Shown: positions 52,217 to 63,512 of the stretch, in pieces | How positions within the stretch are numbered: the stretch's first letter is position 1 | Layout: the number at the start of each line of letters is the position of its first letter | DNA from: Shimia litoralis | Lineage (GTDB): Bacteria > Pseudomonadota > Alphaproteobacteria > Rhodobacterales > Rhodobacteraceae | Direction of reading: 5' to 3' | Assembly (NCBI RefSeq): GCF_005518135.1 | Contig: NZ_SULI01000014.1 | Location: forward strand, 21,187-85,186 | DNA length: 64,000 bases | Position numbers and translations under genes: made by a program | The notes under the pieces: generated by a model | The model's input: only the letters and a program-made list of their open reading frames with translations | Database searches by the model: none | What the model was told of the DNA's origin: nothing

Positions 52217-52891
52217 CTAGTGGCAAATCCCTTCGAGCTCTACGCCCTTCCATGGCAACTGAACGGTCATCGGCGTGGGAAATGCTGACAGCGGCATCAC
52301 CTCTTGCAGCATCGCCTTAAGGCGGTGTGTGCGGGGGGCATCAGGGTCAAGCAATGCACAGCACAGATATTCTTCGACAATCGAGGCTTGTTGTTCGTAT
52401 CCGTACTCAAGAAAATGGCTTTGGGTAGAGGTGTCAAAGCGATACGGATCATCGTTGACCTGATGTTCTTTGGCGGCGCGTCGTGGCGAATATCCTGTGA
52501 TCGCGCGGTTCTGCCATTGCCAGACATGCGTGATCTCATGCGCAAACAGCATGGCATCCGACAGGTTTAACTGGGCAGGATACCCCTTAAGGTAATCGTC
52601 CTTTTGCCATTGCGTCGACAACAGAACAGTGTTGTGCAGAACCACCGCCGCAGTTGATGCCGTCACGACGTCGTCAGTGGGTTCAGGGTAAATGCGTTCG
52701 CGACAGGCCAAACGCGGACGTTTCTCACGCCGGAATGTCGCCACCCCCAGCGGCACATCATGCACAACACGCACCGTACTGGGCGAAATCGTTTCGCCCT
52801 GAAGATCCTCGGCAAACGCCGTTTCCCCCGTGGTGAGAGGACGAGAGCAGGATAGGAGACAGAAGAAAGGGATGAAAAGAGCGGCGCGCAT
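52217..52891 (-). CDS. Predicted lipoprotein with an HExxH zinc-peptidase-like motif
   Basis: 224 residues from ATG 52891: a short signal with a lipobox (FIPFFCLLSCSRPL, Cys at about 15). The centre holds MLFAHEITHVWQWQNRAITG, an HExxH motif, followed after about 45 residues by FLEYGYEQQASIVEEYLC, which could supply the third metal ligand. This pattern is seen in DUF4157-like metallopeptidase domains. I do not recognise an exact family. It lies 48 bases after the TagO-like gene on the same strand and may be co-transcribed with it. Confidence 0.7.
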   Translation of the reverse strand: MRAALFIPFFCLLSCSRPLTTGETAFAEDLQGETISPSTVRVVHDVPLGVATFRREKRPRLACRERIYPEPTDDVVTASTAAVVLHNTVLLSTQWQKDDYLKGYPAQLNLSDAMLFAHEITHVWQWQNRAITGYSPRRAAKEHQVNDDPYRFDTSTQSHFLEYGYEQQASIVEEYLCCALLDPDAPRTHRLKAMLQEVMPLSAFPTPMTVQLPWKGVELEGICH

Positions 52892-52938
52892 GCGGCAAGT
52901 GTAGCGCAAGAAGGCAGAAAAGAAAGAGAAGTGCGTGC

Positions 52939-53556
52939 TCACCAGTGGCATGAGTCTCGCACAGGCAAAATGGCTTCGTCGAAACCAGATATGTCAAACG
53001 ATGCAATCACAGAGTTCTCACCATAAGGTGTGGCCTCGACCAGCATTTCTGAATGGCCCAACATGGCTTTTAGAAAGGGAATAGAGCTTCTGCCACCCCA
53101 CAAACCCAGATGCTGATGTGAGGTGGATTCCACCATTTTCTTCTTGCGCGCGGGAGTTTTGTCCAACCTATACGTAACTGTTCCATATTGGTAATCAGAC
53201 ATATGCAACCCGTTAAAATAGATTGAGAAATCTGTCGTGTTTTCTCGGCACATGATGTGAAGAACCATTGGTCCAGCCCCGGAAAACCGCCCTCTGATCG
53301 AATCTTCAGATGTCAGTTGCAAAAACACGTTTTGAGAGTCATCAAGTCGGGATGTTTCGGTGGTCAAACGCCATTTGCCAACACTATGATTTTCATCTTT
53401 GTTTGTTGTGTCCAAGATATGTTGATCAAAACAGGCGAGTCTCGCGGTATCATCATTTATGTCCCCACACGCCTTCAGGTCTTCATGTGAAGACGCGGGG
53501 GCGGCCAATAAGACTGTGGTGCTGAGGAGACTCACAAAAAATGGAAATTTGAACAA
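52939..53556 (-). CDS. TagO/VasI-like exported protein
   Basis: 205 residues with a signal peptide (MFKFPFFVSLLSTTVLLAAP). The N-terminal CGDINDDTARLACFDQHILD is the short cysteine-helix motif common in VasI proteins, followed by WRLTTETSRLDDSQNVFLQL, VLHIMCRENTTDFSIYFNG and the C-terminal SFDISGFDEAILPVRDSCHW, all as in the VasI/TagO family. Many of these are linked to type VI secretion, but others are encoded elsewhere and no T6SS gene is visible here. The GC content appears lower than that of its neighbours. Confidence 0.75.
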   Translation of the reverse strand: MFKFPFFVSLLSTTVLLAAPASSHEDLKACGDINDDTARLACFDQHILDTTNKDENHSVGKWRLTTETSRLDDSQNVFLQLTSEDSIRGRFSGAGPMVLHIMCRENTTDFSIYFNGLHMSDYQYGTVTYRLDKTPARKKKMVESTSHQHLGLWGGRSSIPFLKAMLGHSEMLVEATPYGENSVIASFDISGFDEAILPVRDSCHW

Positions 53557-53613
53557 GCTCTACTCCAGTGCGATCTAGGAGGAATGAATACAACCTAAAT
53601 AGCTTGGTCGCCC

Positions 53614-55572
53614 CTAAACATCCAGTTCTTCAACAAACCGCGCGTTTTCTTGGATGTATTCGAATCGTTTCTCGGGCTTTTTACCCATCAGGCGTTCGAC
53701 CAGATCACCGGTTTCGCCGGGTTCGTCCTCATCAATTGTCACGCGGATCAATTTACGTGAATTGGGGTCCATCGTGGTTTCCTTGAGGTCTTTGGCGTCC
53801 ATTTCCCCAAGACCTTTGAACCGTGACACGTCAATTTTGCCTTTGCCACCCAGACCTTTTTCCAGCCATTCGTCGCGCTCGGCTTCGTCGATGCAATAGA
53901 CGCGCTTGGCCCCTTGGGTCAGGCGAAATAGCGGCGGGCAGGCCAAATACAGGTGGCCGGCATCAATCATTGGGCGCATCTGCGTGAAGAAGAACGTCAT
54001 CAACAGCGCCGCAATATGCGCGCCATCCACGTCCGCATCGGTCATGATGATCACTTTGTCATAGCGCAGATCATCGACGTTGAACTTGGTGCCCAGCCCA
54101 ACCCCCAGCGCTTGGGTCAGATCGCTGATTTCGGCGTTGGTGCTGATCTTGTTACCAGCCGCCCCCAAGACGTTGAGAATCTTACCGCGCAACGGCAGCA
54201 GGGCCTGATTTTTGCGGTTGCGGGCCATCTTGGCCGATCCACCAGCCGAGTCGCCCTCGACGATGAACAATTCGGTATTGTCGCGGCTGTTTGACGAACA
54301 GTCGGTCAGCTTGCCGGGCAGGCGCAGCTTTTTGGTGGCGGTTTTGCGTTGGGTTTCTTTTTCCTGACGACGGCGCAGGCGCTCTTCGGCCCGCAGGATC
54401 AGAAAATCAAGAATGGCCCCGGCGGATTTTGTATCCGCAGCAAGCCAGTTGTCAAAGTGGTCGCGCACCGCATTTTCGACCAGTCGCTGGGCCTCGACCG
54501 TGGCAAGACGGTCTTTGGTTTGGCCGACAAATTCAGGTTCCGAGATAAAACAGGACACAAGGGCGCAGCCCCCCGTGATCAGGTCTTCGCGGGTGATGTC
54601 TTTGGCTTTGCGGTTGTTGACCAACTCACCGTAAGCCTTGATGCCCTTGAGGATCGCTGCCCAAAAACCTGCGACATGTGTGCCGCCTTCGGGGGTGGGC
54701 ACGGTGTTACAGTAGGATTGAATATACCCGTCACGTGCGGGGGTCCAATTGATGGCCCATTCGACTTTGCCAGGTGTATTGAACCGTTCGTTGAAATCCA
54801 CAGTGCCAGCAAAGGGTTGCTCGGCATAGGTGGTTGAGCCACCAAGCGTTTCTTTCAGATAGTCAGACAGGCCGCCGGGAAAGTGAAACGTGGCTTCGGT
54901 GGGGGTCTCGCCATCATTAATGGCGGTTTTCCATCGAATTTCGACACCCGAGAACAAATAGGCTTTGGAGCGGATGGAATTGAACAGGCGCGCGGGTTTG
55001 AACCGATGCTTGCCGAAAATCTGCTCGTCGGCGTGAAAGGTAACCGTTGTGCCGCGACGGTTTGGAGCGGCGCCGACTTTTTCAACGGGTCCTTGGGGGA
55101 TGCCGCGCGAAAATCGCTGTTCGAACAGTTCTTTGTTGCGGGCCACTTGTACAACCATCGAGTCACTCAGGGCATTGACCACAGATGCGCCGACGCCGTG
55201 CAAACCGCCAGAGGTCTGATAGGCCTTGCCCGAGAATTTCCCGCCCGCGTGCAAGGTACACAAGATAACTTCGAGGGCTGATTTGTTTGGGAATTTGGGG
55301 TGGGGATCAACCGGAATGCCGCGGCCGTTGTCCCGTATGGTCACCGAATAGTCATCATGCAGCTCAACTTCGATCCGATTGGCAAATCCGGCAACGGCTT
55401 CGTCCATCGAGTTGTCGAGAACCTCGGCCACCAGATGGTGCAATGCACGCTCGTCCGTCCCGCCGATATACATGCCGGGGCGTTTTCGAACAGGTTCGAG
55501 CCCTTCGAGGACTTCGATGGATGACGCGTCATAAGGATCTTCAATTGTCTCGGTCAGGAGATCGTTTGCCAT
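53614..55572 (-). CDS. parE: DNA topoisomerase IV subunit B
   Basis: 652 residues. GHKL ATPase domain: EVLDNSMDEAVAGFANRI, then GRGIPVDPHPKFPNKSALEV and GGLHGVGASVVNALSDSMVV. TOPRIM domain: FIVEGDSAGGSAKMARNRK and IIMTDADVDGAHIAALLMTF. The C-terminus ends in ARFVEELDV. The length (shorter than GyrB, with no extra insert) and FKGLGEMDAKDLKETTMDPN favour ParE. With ParC it decatenates chromosomes. It stands alone here. Confidence 0.94.
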   Translation of the reverse strand: MANDLLTETIEDPYDASSIEVLEGLEPVRKRPGMYIGGTDERALHHLVAEVLDNSMDEAVAGFANRIEVELHDDYSVTIRDNGRGIPVDPHPKFPNKSALEVILCTLHAGGKFSGKAYQTSGGLHGVGASVVNALSDSMVVQVARNKELFEQRFSRGIPQGPVEKVGAAPNRRGTTVTFHADEQIFGKHRFKPARLFNSIRSKAYLFSGVEIRWKTAINDGETPTEATFHFPGGLSDYLKETLGGSTTYAEQPFAGTVDFNERFNTPGKVEWAINWTPARDGYIQSYCNTVPTPEGGTHVAGFWAAILKGIKAYGELVNNRKAKDITREDLITGGCALVSCFISEPEFVGQTKDRLATVEAQRLVENAVRDHFDNWLAADTKSAGAILDFLILRAEERLRRRQEKETQRKTATKKLRLPGKLTDCSSNSRDNTELFIVEGDSAGGSAKMARNRKNQALLPLRGKILNVLGAAGNKISTNAEISDLTQALGVGLGTKFNVDDLRYDKVIIMTDADVDGAHIAALLMTFFFTQMRPMIDAGHLYLACPPLFRLTQGAKRVYCIDEAERDEWLEKGLGGKGKIDVSRFKGLGEMDAKDLKETTMDPNSRKLIRVTIDEDEPGETGDLVERLMGKKPEKRFEYIQENARFVEELDV

Positions 55573-55867
55573 GTTGGGCTGCTCTTTTTTGTCTTGGTTT
55601 GTGGGGCATTATGGCAGGGGAAATCACGGGGGGGAAGTGGGCAGATGCGGATACCGTGCTTGAAGTCGCTGACAAAGACACGTTCACGGCAATTACGCAG
55701 TGGGCCAGGTCCGAAGCGGGGGCGCGATTGCCTCCATTTCACCCAGATATTGAGGTGAGAGTTTGCTCACGGATGTCATCAGATTTTTACAAAAGTTGAC
55801 GTGAGTCAAAGCCGAATATTTGACGGAGTGTTAAGTAGCCCCCAAGCCGAAAATTTAGGAGACGCTC

Positions 55868-56836
55868 ATGACCGCAACCCCTGCGAACACCCCCACTGCA
55901 GTTGCCAAGGCCAATGCCGAAGCAAAAGCCAATGTCACCGCTGCGAATGCCGCACCCAAGCCTGCGCCAGCGCGCAAAGCTACGCCAAGTGCGGAGGAAG
56001 TGCGGCGCGCTTTTGAAAGCGGCGAGTATCCGTATGACACTAAGCTTTCGCGTCGGACCTATGAGGCACAAAAAGCCAAAATTCAGGCCGAGTTGCTGAA
56101 AGTTCAGCTTTGGGCACAAGAAACGGGCCAAAAGTTCGTGATGTTGTTCGAAGGTCGTGATGCGGCCGGTAAAGGTGGTACTATCAAGCGCTTTACCGAG
56201 CACCTCAATCCGCGTGCTGCGCGCGTTGTGGCCCTTAACAAGCCAACCGACGAAGAGCGCGGCCAATGGTATTTCCAGCGCTACATTGATCACCTGCCGA
56301 CTGCAGGCGAAATTGTGCTGTATGACCGGTCTTGGTATAACCGCGCGGGCGTTGAGCGGGTCATGGGATTTTGCGAGCCGGGTGAGTATCTAGAGTTCAT
56401 GCGCCAGACGCCAGATTTGGAACAGATGTTGGTGCGTTCCGGTATCCGCCTGTACAAATATTGGTTCTCTGTCACACGCGAAGAGCAACTGCGCCGTTTC
56501 CAAAGCCGCGAGTCTGATCCGTTGAAACAATGGAAGCTGTCGCCGATCGACAAGGCGTCATTGGGCAAATGGGACGATTATACCGAAGCCAAGGAAGCAA
56601 TGTTCTTCTATACAGACACTGCTGATGCGCCTTGGACAGTCATCAAGTCGAACGACAAGAAACGTGCACGTCTGAATTGTATGCTGCACTTCCTGAATTC
56701 TCTTGACTATCCAGGTAAGGATCTCAAGATTGCTCATGCGCCGGACCCCTTGATTGCCTCGACAGCAAGTCATGTGATCCATCGCTCTGAACATATCTTG
56801 GGTACGTCCATGCATCCGGACAGCCGTAAGAAGTAA
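55868..56836 (+). CDS. ppk2: Polyphosphate kinase 2
   Basis: 322 residues. An Ala/Pro/Lys-rich tail (1-45) precedes the PPK2 domain: EYPYDTKLSRRTYEAQKAKI, Walker A in LFEGRDAAGKGGTIKRFTEH, Walker B-like VLYDRSWYNRAGVERVMGF and the lid RRFQSRESDPLKQWKLSPID. PPK2 transfers phosphate between polyphosphate and nucleoside diphosphates, and mostly makes NTP from polyphosphate. The start follows TAGGAGAC. A terminator follows at 56905. The single PPK2 domain suggests class I (NDP-phosphorylating). Confidence 0.94.
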   Translation: MTATPANTPTAVAKANAEAKANVTAANAAPKPAPARKATPSAEEVRRAFESGEYPYDTKLSRRTYEAQKAKIQAELLKVQLWAQETGQKFVMLFEGRDAAGKGGTIKRFTEHLNPRAARVVALNKPTDEERGQWYFQRYIDHLPTAGEIVLYDRSWYNRAGVERVMGFCEPGEYLEFMRQTPDLEQMLVRSGIRLYKYWFSVTREEQLRRFQSRESDPLKQWKLSPIDKASLGKWDDYTEAKEAMFFYTDTADAPWTVIKSNDKKRARLNCMLHFLNSLDYPGKDLKIAHAPDPLIASTASHVIHRSEHILGTSMHPDSRKK

Positions 56837-56904
56837 AGGGCCTGCCTTGTTTTGCACTCTGAGGAGGGTGGGCAAGACAACTTAAGCGGCAGCAGCTCTG
56901 AAGA

Positions 56905-56939
56905 GGTGGCTCGGGTCCAGTGGACCGGGCCACCTTTTC
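56905..56939 (+). terminator. Intrinsic terminator after ppk2
   Basis: GGTGGCTCGGGTCC pairs with GGACCGGGCCACC (one bulge) around a 3-base loop, followed by TTTTCT. Confidence 0.85.
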
Positions 56940-57119
56940 TCATTCTGATAGGATGAATGCTGTTTGGTTCAGGGGGCCGCTGTTTCAGGCAAAATACAGC
57001 GTTCAGGCACATGATGCCACGGTCTCTCGAGCCGGAATGCGGTCAATGCCCAGAACGGGTATTTTGATACGTTCAAGGACTGTCTTGCCAGAGACATGTT
57101 TCAGTCCTAAGGCTTGAGG

Positions 57120-58487
57120 ATGCAAACACCAGCAACATACATGGATCACATCCGTGCGATTCTTCGCCTTGGCCTGCCTCTGATTGGGGGGCACGTGGCG
57201 CAATATGCGATTACGCTGACAGATACCATCATGTTGGGGTGGTATTCTGTGGCCGCGCTGGCATCTGTGGTGCTGGGGGGGACCTATTTCTTTGTCATCT
57301 TTATTCTGGGATCGGGCTTTGCCATTGCCGTGATGCCCTTGGTGGCCGAAGCGGATGCGTCCGGCGATGAGACATCGGTGCGCCGGATCACGCGTATGGG
57401 GCTTTGGTTGTCGGTGATTACCGGCGCTGTGGCCTTGCCTGTGTTCTGGTTCTCGGGGGGGATTCTCTTGGCGCTGGGGCAAGAGCCAGACATTGCCCAA
57501 TTGGCGCAGGAGTATCTGCGGATTGCAGGCATCGGATTGGTGCCCGCGCTTTTGGTGATGGTGTTGAAATCATATTTGGCGGCCCTTGGGCGCACGCGGG
57601 TTGTGTTTTGGGTGACGGTTGCGGCCGCACTGAGCAATGGATTGGTGAACTACGCTTTGATTTTTGGCAACTGGGGCGCGCCAGAGCTTGGTGTTGTTGG
57701 CGCGGCAATTGCCTCGGTTGTGGTACAAGTGGTCTCGCTCGTCGGGATTATGGCCTATGCGATGATTACACTGCCGCAGCACACACTGTTTGCACGTTTG
57801 TGGCGGCCTGATTGGGACGCTTTTTCCCATGTGTTTCGCCTAGGGGTGCCGATCGGCCTGACAAGCCTTGCCGAAGTCGGGCTGTTTGCAGCGTCCTCAC
57901 TGATGATGGGCTGGATTGGGACTGTGCAGTTGGCGGCGCACGGGATTGCGCTTCAGCTGGCCAGCCTGACGTTCATGGTGCACCTCGGGCTGTCGAATGC
58001 CGCCACTGTCAGGGCTGGTAATGCGCTGGGACGGCGTGACAGCGATCATCTGGCGCGTGGTGCAATTGTGGCGCTTGTAATGTCGTTTGCGATGGCCTGC
58101 CTCGCGGTGGTCGTGTTTCTGAGTATCCCAAATGTGCTCGTGGGATTGTTCCTAAGCCCGACCGAACCTGATCGCGATGCCATCTTGGTGGTTGGGGTGT
58201 CGCTGTTGTTTGTCGCCGCCCTATTCCAAGTGGTGGATGGGGCACAGATCATGGCGTTGGGTTTGTTGCGGGGCGTCAAAGATACACGCGCACCAATGAT
58301 TATTGCTGCGGTAAGTTATTGGATTGTCGGGGTGCCTTGCGGGTATCTGCTTGGCTTCAAGCTGGGCTGGGGCGGAGAAGGTGTCTGGCTTGGGCTTGTT
58401 GTGGGGCTCAGCACTGCGGCGGTATTGCTCTTGCGGCGGTTCTGGGGGCCCAAACTTGGTCAACTGCGCGACGAGTTCGCCAAATAA
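57120..58487 (+). CDS. MATE-family multidrug efflux transporter
   Basis: 455 residues with 12 membrane helices in two similar halves: LRLGLPLIGGHVAQYAITLT, DTIMLGWYSVAALASVVLGG near the start, and FRLGVPIGLTSLAEVGLFAA, SSLMMGWIGTVQLAAHGIAL in the second half. This repeated pattern is that of NorM-type MATE proteins, which export cationic drugs or metabolites with Na+ or H+. ATG 57120 with TAAGG upstream is chosen; MDHIRAIL at 57141 is possible. No regulator adjoins it. Confidence 0.92.
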   Translation: MQTPATYMDHIRAILRLGLPLIGGHVAQYAITLTDTIMLGWYSVAALASVVLGGTYFFVIFILGSGFAIAVMPLVAEADASGDETSVRRITRMGLWLSVITGAVALPVFWFSGGILLALGQEPDIAQLAQEYLRIAGIGLVPALLVMVLKSYLAALGRTRVVFWVTVAAALSNGLVNYALIFGNWGAPELGVVGAAIASVVVQVVSLVGIMAYAMITLPQHTLFARLWRPDWDAFSHVFRLGVPIGLTSLAEVGLFAASSLMMGWIGTVQLAAHGIALQLASLTFMVHLGLSNAATVRAGNALGRRDSDHLARGAIVALVMSFAMACLAVVVFLSIPNVLVGLFLSPTEPDRDAILVVGVSLLFVAALFQVVDGAQIMALGLLRGVKDTRAPMIIAAVSYWIVGVPCGYLLGFKLGWGGEGVWLGLVVGLSTAAVLLLRRFWGPKLGQLRDEFAK

Positions 58488-58509
58488 CCCAAATATTCTG
58501 AAGTGCCGG

Positions 58510-58917
58510 CTATTTGTCCTGTTTCATCAGTGCGTCGGCCTTTTTACGAATAAGAACTGACCGCAGATCATGCATGGCAAGCAACAAAGAGTCCGTCACA
58601 TCCTGAAGCTGTTCTTCGGTGGCGCGTGATTGTGCCCATTGGGTGGTCAAGTTCATATAGTCGACCGCGCGGTGGATGTCGTCAATATCGCGGCGGGCCA
58701 GTACCTCGTGACGGGCATCCATCCAGTCACGTATGGTATCCAGATCGCGCTCTGACAAGGTGCGGTCGCCATGGGGTTTGATTTCCCCATTTCGAATATT
58801 CACGACCGCAATCTGGTCCATGTCGATGCGGCGTTGCCTGTTTTGGGTATCCACCCGAAACACAAAGGCCCCGTTTTCCCGTACGCGAAAATAGTATTCT
58901 GGTAAATCGCTCGACAT
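58510..58917 (-). CDS. Conserved protein of unknown function
   Basis: 135 residues, soluble, starting at ATG 58917 after AAGGGGG. The N-terminal half is beta-rich (PEYYFRVRENGAFVFRVDTQ, NRQRRIDMDQIAVVNIRNGE), and the C-terminal half is helical (SERDLDTIRDWMDARHEVLA, EEQLQDVTDSLLLAMHDLRS). I do not recognise a family with a known role. It lies 10 bases after the aspartate aminotransferase stop on the same strand, so they are probably co-transcribed. Confidence 0.75.
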   Translation of the reverse strand: MSSDLPEYYFRVRENGAFVFRVDTQNRQRRIDMDQIAVVNIRNGEIKPHGDRTLSERDLDTIRDWMDARHEVLARRDIDDIHRAVDYMNLTTQWAQSRATEEQLQDVTDSLLLAMHDLRSVLIRKKADALMKQDK

Positions 58918-58926
58918 CACACCCCC

Positions 58927-60635
<1,709 letters not shown>

Positions 60636-60639
<4 letters not shown>

Positions 60640-60899
60640 CCGAGACGCATGAACATCGCCTTAAACGCATGAAAATGCGCGCCATGCGCCGCGGCATCAA
60701 GGAGATGGACATCATCCTTGAGCGATATGCAGATGACAATCTTGCCCAGATGGATCCAGACAGACTGGATCTATTCGATGCACTGCTGCACGAGAATGAT
60801 CAGGATTTGTATCAGTGGGTGACAGGGCAGGTGGCGACACCTGATCCGTACGGGGCGTTGATTGCTGATATCTCGATTGCCATCAGCGGCGCAGAATAG
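60636..60899 (+). CDS. sdhE: Succinate dehydrogenase flavinylation factor SdhE
   Basis: 87 residues of the SdhE/Sdh5/YgfY family. Core motif RMKMRAMRRGIKEMDIILER with the conserved RG, then YADDNLAQMDPDRLDLFDAL and QDLYQWVTGQ. SdhE helps attach FAD covalently to SdhA. Start overlaps the XRE gene stop. Confidence 0.94.
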
Positions 60900-60989
60900 C
60901 TCGCATTTTAGATGTTTCCGGCAATATTTAACTGATTGTTCGGCTTTTTCCCTCAGGGTCCTTTCTGAGAGATGATGTCGGAGACAAAG

Positions 60990-61487
60990 ATGAGCATTCA
61001 TTCACAGCTGGACGGCGCCTTGGACAAAGGGTTCATGGTTGGATATTTAGACTCGCTGGCTTTGGTCGAGCGGTTGCACCGTTTGCTGCTGGATGTGATC
61101 AAAGACGAATTTGAGCGCGTGGGTGTCTTGGAGATCAACGCAGTTCAAGCACTGTTGTTGTTCAATATCGGTGATAACGAAGTCACAGCCGGCGAGCTGA
61201 AATCGCGCGGATATTATCAAGGCAGCAATGTCAGTTACAATCTTAAGAAACTGGTCGAGATGGGCTTTATGCACCATCAACGATGCGAGATTGATCGTCG
61301 ATCCGTTCGAGTCCGGTTGACCGAGCGGGGGCGTCGCATTCGCGATGTGGTTGCGTCCCTGTTTGAACGTCACGCAGAAGGCTTACAGTCGAAAGGGGTT
61401 CTTGGCCCGGAAGGGATCGAAGAAATTACCTTCGCTCTGCGACGTGTTGAACGGTACTGGACCGATCAAATTCGATATATCTACTAG
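60990..61487 (+). CDS. ldtR: MarR-type winged-helix regulator, LdtR-like
   Basis: 165 residues from ATG 60990, with GGAG 6 bases upstream (ATG 60972 and 60975 are alternatives). FMVGYLDSLALVERLHRLLL, EINAVQALLLFNIGDNEVTA, GELKSRGYYQGSNVSYNLKK (recognition helix), VEMGFMHHQRCEIDRRSVRV (wing). This pattern matches the LdtR/MarR-like group of alphaproteobacteria, shown in Liberibacter to control L,D-transpeptidase genes and to bind small phenolic ligands. A transpeptidase is not nearby. Confidence 0.88.
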   Translation: MSIHSQLDGALDKGFMVGYLDSLALVERLHRLLLDVIKDEFERVGVLEINAVQALLLFNIGDNEVTAGELKSRGYYQGSNVSYNLKKLVEMGFMHHQRCEIDRRSVRVRLTERGRRIRDVVASLFERHAEGLQSKGVLGPEGIEEITFALRRVERYWTDQIRYIY

Positions 61488-61558
61488 ATACGCCGTGGCT
61501 CCCGACTGTAATGGCGTAGTGTTTGAGTGCAGAGTACGGGATGTCCAAGTTTCTGGAT

Positions 61559-61588
61559 AAAAAGGGCGGCTCCGCAGCCGCCCTTTTT
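61559..61588. terminator. Bidirectional intrinsic terminator
   Basis: AAAAAGGGCGGCT and AGCCGCCCTTTTT around a 4-base loop, between the convergent ldtR-like gene and the glyoxalase gene. Confidence 0.95.
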
Positions 61589-61605
61589 GTTGGGTGTAGA
61601 TGTTC

Positions 61606-62034
61606 TTACCAATGTCCAACGCTCGGCATGCTCGCCCAAGGCTCTTGAGACGGCAGGGCATCACCCTGTTGTAGGAATTCAATAGAGATGTTGTCGGGTG
61701 AGCGTACAAATGCCATGCGGCCATCACGCGGAGGACGATTGATGGTCACGCCATTCTCTTGCAAGTGCTGGCACATGGCATAGATGTCTTCGACCTCATA
61801 GGCCAAGTGCCCAAAATGGCGGCTGTCACTTGGCAAGCCATCGTCACCATCCCAGTTCCATGTCAGCTCCAAGGGGACGTCTTCGTCACCTTTTGCAGCC
61901 AGATAAACAAGGGTAAAGCGGCCTTCTTCGCTCTCGTAGCGGCGAATTTCATTTAGACCCAAAAGACCATAAAAGGCCAATGAGGCTGAAAGATCTGACA
62001 CCCGAACCATGGTGTGTAAGTATTTGACGTGCAT
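61606..62034 (-). CDS. gloA: Glyoxalase I (lactoylglutathione lyase)
   Basis: 142 residues of the VOC fold with the metal ligands in place: His in YLHTMVRVSDLSASLAFYGL, Glu in DEDVPLELTWNWD, His in SRHFGHLAYEVEDIYAMCQ and Glu in SPDNISIEFLQQGDALP. GloA converts the hemithioacetal of methylglyoxal and glutathione to S-lactoylglutathione. It stands alone, with a shared terminator. Confidence 0.93.
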   Translation of the reverse strand: MHVKYLHTMVRVSDLSASLAFYGLLGLNEIRRYESEEGRFTLVYLAAKGDEDVPLELTWNWDGDDGLPSDSRHFGHLAYEVEDIYAMCQHLQENGVTINRPPRDGRMAFVRSPDNISIEFLQQGDALPSQEPWASMPSVGHW

Positions 62035-62114
62035 GTTGGATTTGCCTTGATGAATATCACAGTTACCAAGGTAGGATTATTCCGCAGGATGTCGAGCCGC
62101 ACCTGTAGAAATTC

Positions 62115-63512
62115 TTAAAATGCAGACTGAATGCCAATAGATACCGAATACTCGCGCGTATCGAAACGGCTGACGTTTGAACTGGTTGTGAGTGCCCTTA
62201 CCGTCATGGTTGGGGCAAACCCCGCATAGTGCATTTTGTGGAAAGTGAACTCGAGCTCGCTGGCAACAGAAATATCTTGCCGCCCCCCAGGGACAGGAAT
62301 GATGCCAACTCGGTAGTTCGGGTAGGCGCTCATTCCAGCTTTGAGCGCGGCAGCAATACGCACGGGTCCTTTGGGTTGCGTAAAAGTATATCGGAGCGCC
62401 GCCACAGCCCCGTGAGAATCAAAAATGGGGGTCGCATCATCCGTCTGATGCAGGCTGATGCTCGTGCTAAGTTGATCTCCCCACGAGAGCTTGTGTGAAT
62501 AGGTGGCGCTTAGGCTGCTGTAAATGTCGCGGGTTTGGGGGGCAGCTTCGGGCCGACGCCATTCGTTTGTTGCGGTCAATGACAATCCGCTGGATTTGTT
62601 TTGCGTCCATGCCACCCCGGCTTCGGCGCGCAGCAAATCATGTAAAGTCGATCCGCCATATTGTGCTGTTCCGGCAATGACCCCAAGATTCCAGATCGGG
62701 CCTTTGGGTTGAATGCGAAATGCGTGTCGCAGGCCCGCTTCGAGCAAGGAAAAAGAGTAATCAGATCCTTTGGCATTGGGGGCGATGTCTTTGGCTTCGG
62801 ATGACAGAGCAACCTGTCGGCTAAAGAACCGCCCGACCAAACGTGTTTCACTGGCGCTGCTGGTTCTGAGCCGGTAGCTTAACCGTGCGTTCACCATAGC
62901 TTCGATACCGGATAACGCGAGCGCATCCCCGATATTGACGCCAATGGCGGGCACACCGTCGATGATCATGTATTTTGACATCGACCCGTTGTTCACATTC
63001 GATGAGGGCGCCAAGGATCCTGTGATATGAAAACGAAAGGGGTTTTGAGAGCGCACTTGTTTGAAATTGCGAACAACCCGATGTTTCTGGACGTCACTTG
63101 GCGCTGCTGTATGAGCTTTGCGCAGCCAGTATTGCGCCTGGGTAAAACGTTTTTCTCTGAACGCCAATTGTGCGTTCAGGCTTGCGGCGGAATACGTTTG
63201 AAGGTCGGTGCGGGCAAACCGATATGCAGACCTGCCAGATTTTCGGGCTGCGCGTGGATCGCCTGCACCTGAATAGATCAACCCCATAGCATAATGCGCG
63301 CTGGGATCGGATGGGTCTTGTTGCAAAAGCCCCGACGCCAATCTGTAAGCCGCATCAATCTGGTTGGATTTCAGAGCATACACCAATGCTTCGCGTGCCT
63401 GATTTTGCGACAGCGCGTCCACGTCCTCTTGAGCAATGGCCGCTGTGGCGCATAGCCCAAGCAGGATGCCAAGCGCCTTACGGCGCAGCAGATGAGCAGA
63501 TTGCCGCGTCAT
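62115..63512 (-). CDS. Slam-like (DUF560) outer-membrane protein with N-terminal TPR region
   Basis: 465 residues from ATG 63512. A signal peptide (LGILLGLCATAAIA) is followed by a TPR-like helical region at about 25-150 (ALVYALKSNQIDAAYRLASG, DPSAHYAMGLIYSGAGDPRA, AQYWLRKAHTAAPSDVQKHR), then a beta-barrel with alternating hydrophobic strands ending in FDTREYSVSIGIQSAF (terminal Phe). This two-part layout is that of surface lipoprotein assembly modulators (Slam, type XI secretion). The gene overlaps the end of a TbpB-like gene, which suggests a channel-and-cargo pair. The family call is by layout and local motif. Confidence 0.75.
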   Translation of the reverse strand: MTRQSAHLLRRKALGILLGLCATAAIAQEDVDALSQNQAREALVYALKSNQIDAAYRLASGLLQQDPSDPSAHYAMGLIYSGAGDPRAARKSGRSAYRFARTDLQTYSAASLNAQLAFREKRFTQAQYWLRKAHTAAPSDVQKHRVVRNFKQVRSQNPFRFHITGSLAPSSNVNNGSMSKYMIIDGVPAIGVNIGDALALSGIEAMVNARLSYRLRTSSASETRLVGRFFSRQVALSSEAKDIAPNAKGSDYSFSLLEAGLRHAFRIQPKGPIWNLGVIAGTAQYGGSTLHDLLRAEAGVAWTQNKSSGLSLTATNEWRRPEAAPQTRDIYSSLSATYSHKLSWGDQLSTSISLHQTDDATPIFDSHGAVAALRYTFTQPKGPVRIAAALKAGMSAYPNYRVGIIPVPGGRQDISVASELEFTFHKMHYAGFAPTMTVRALTTSSNVSRFDTREYSVSIGIQSAF

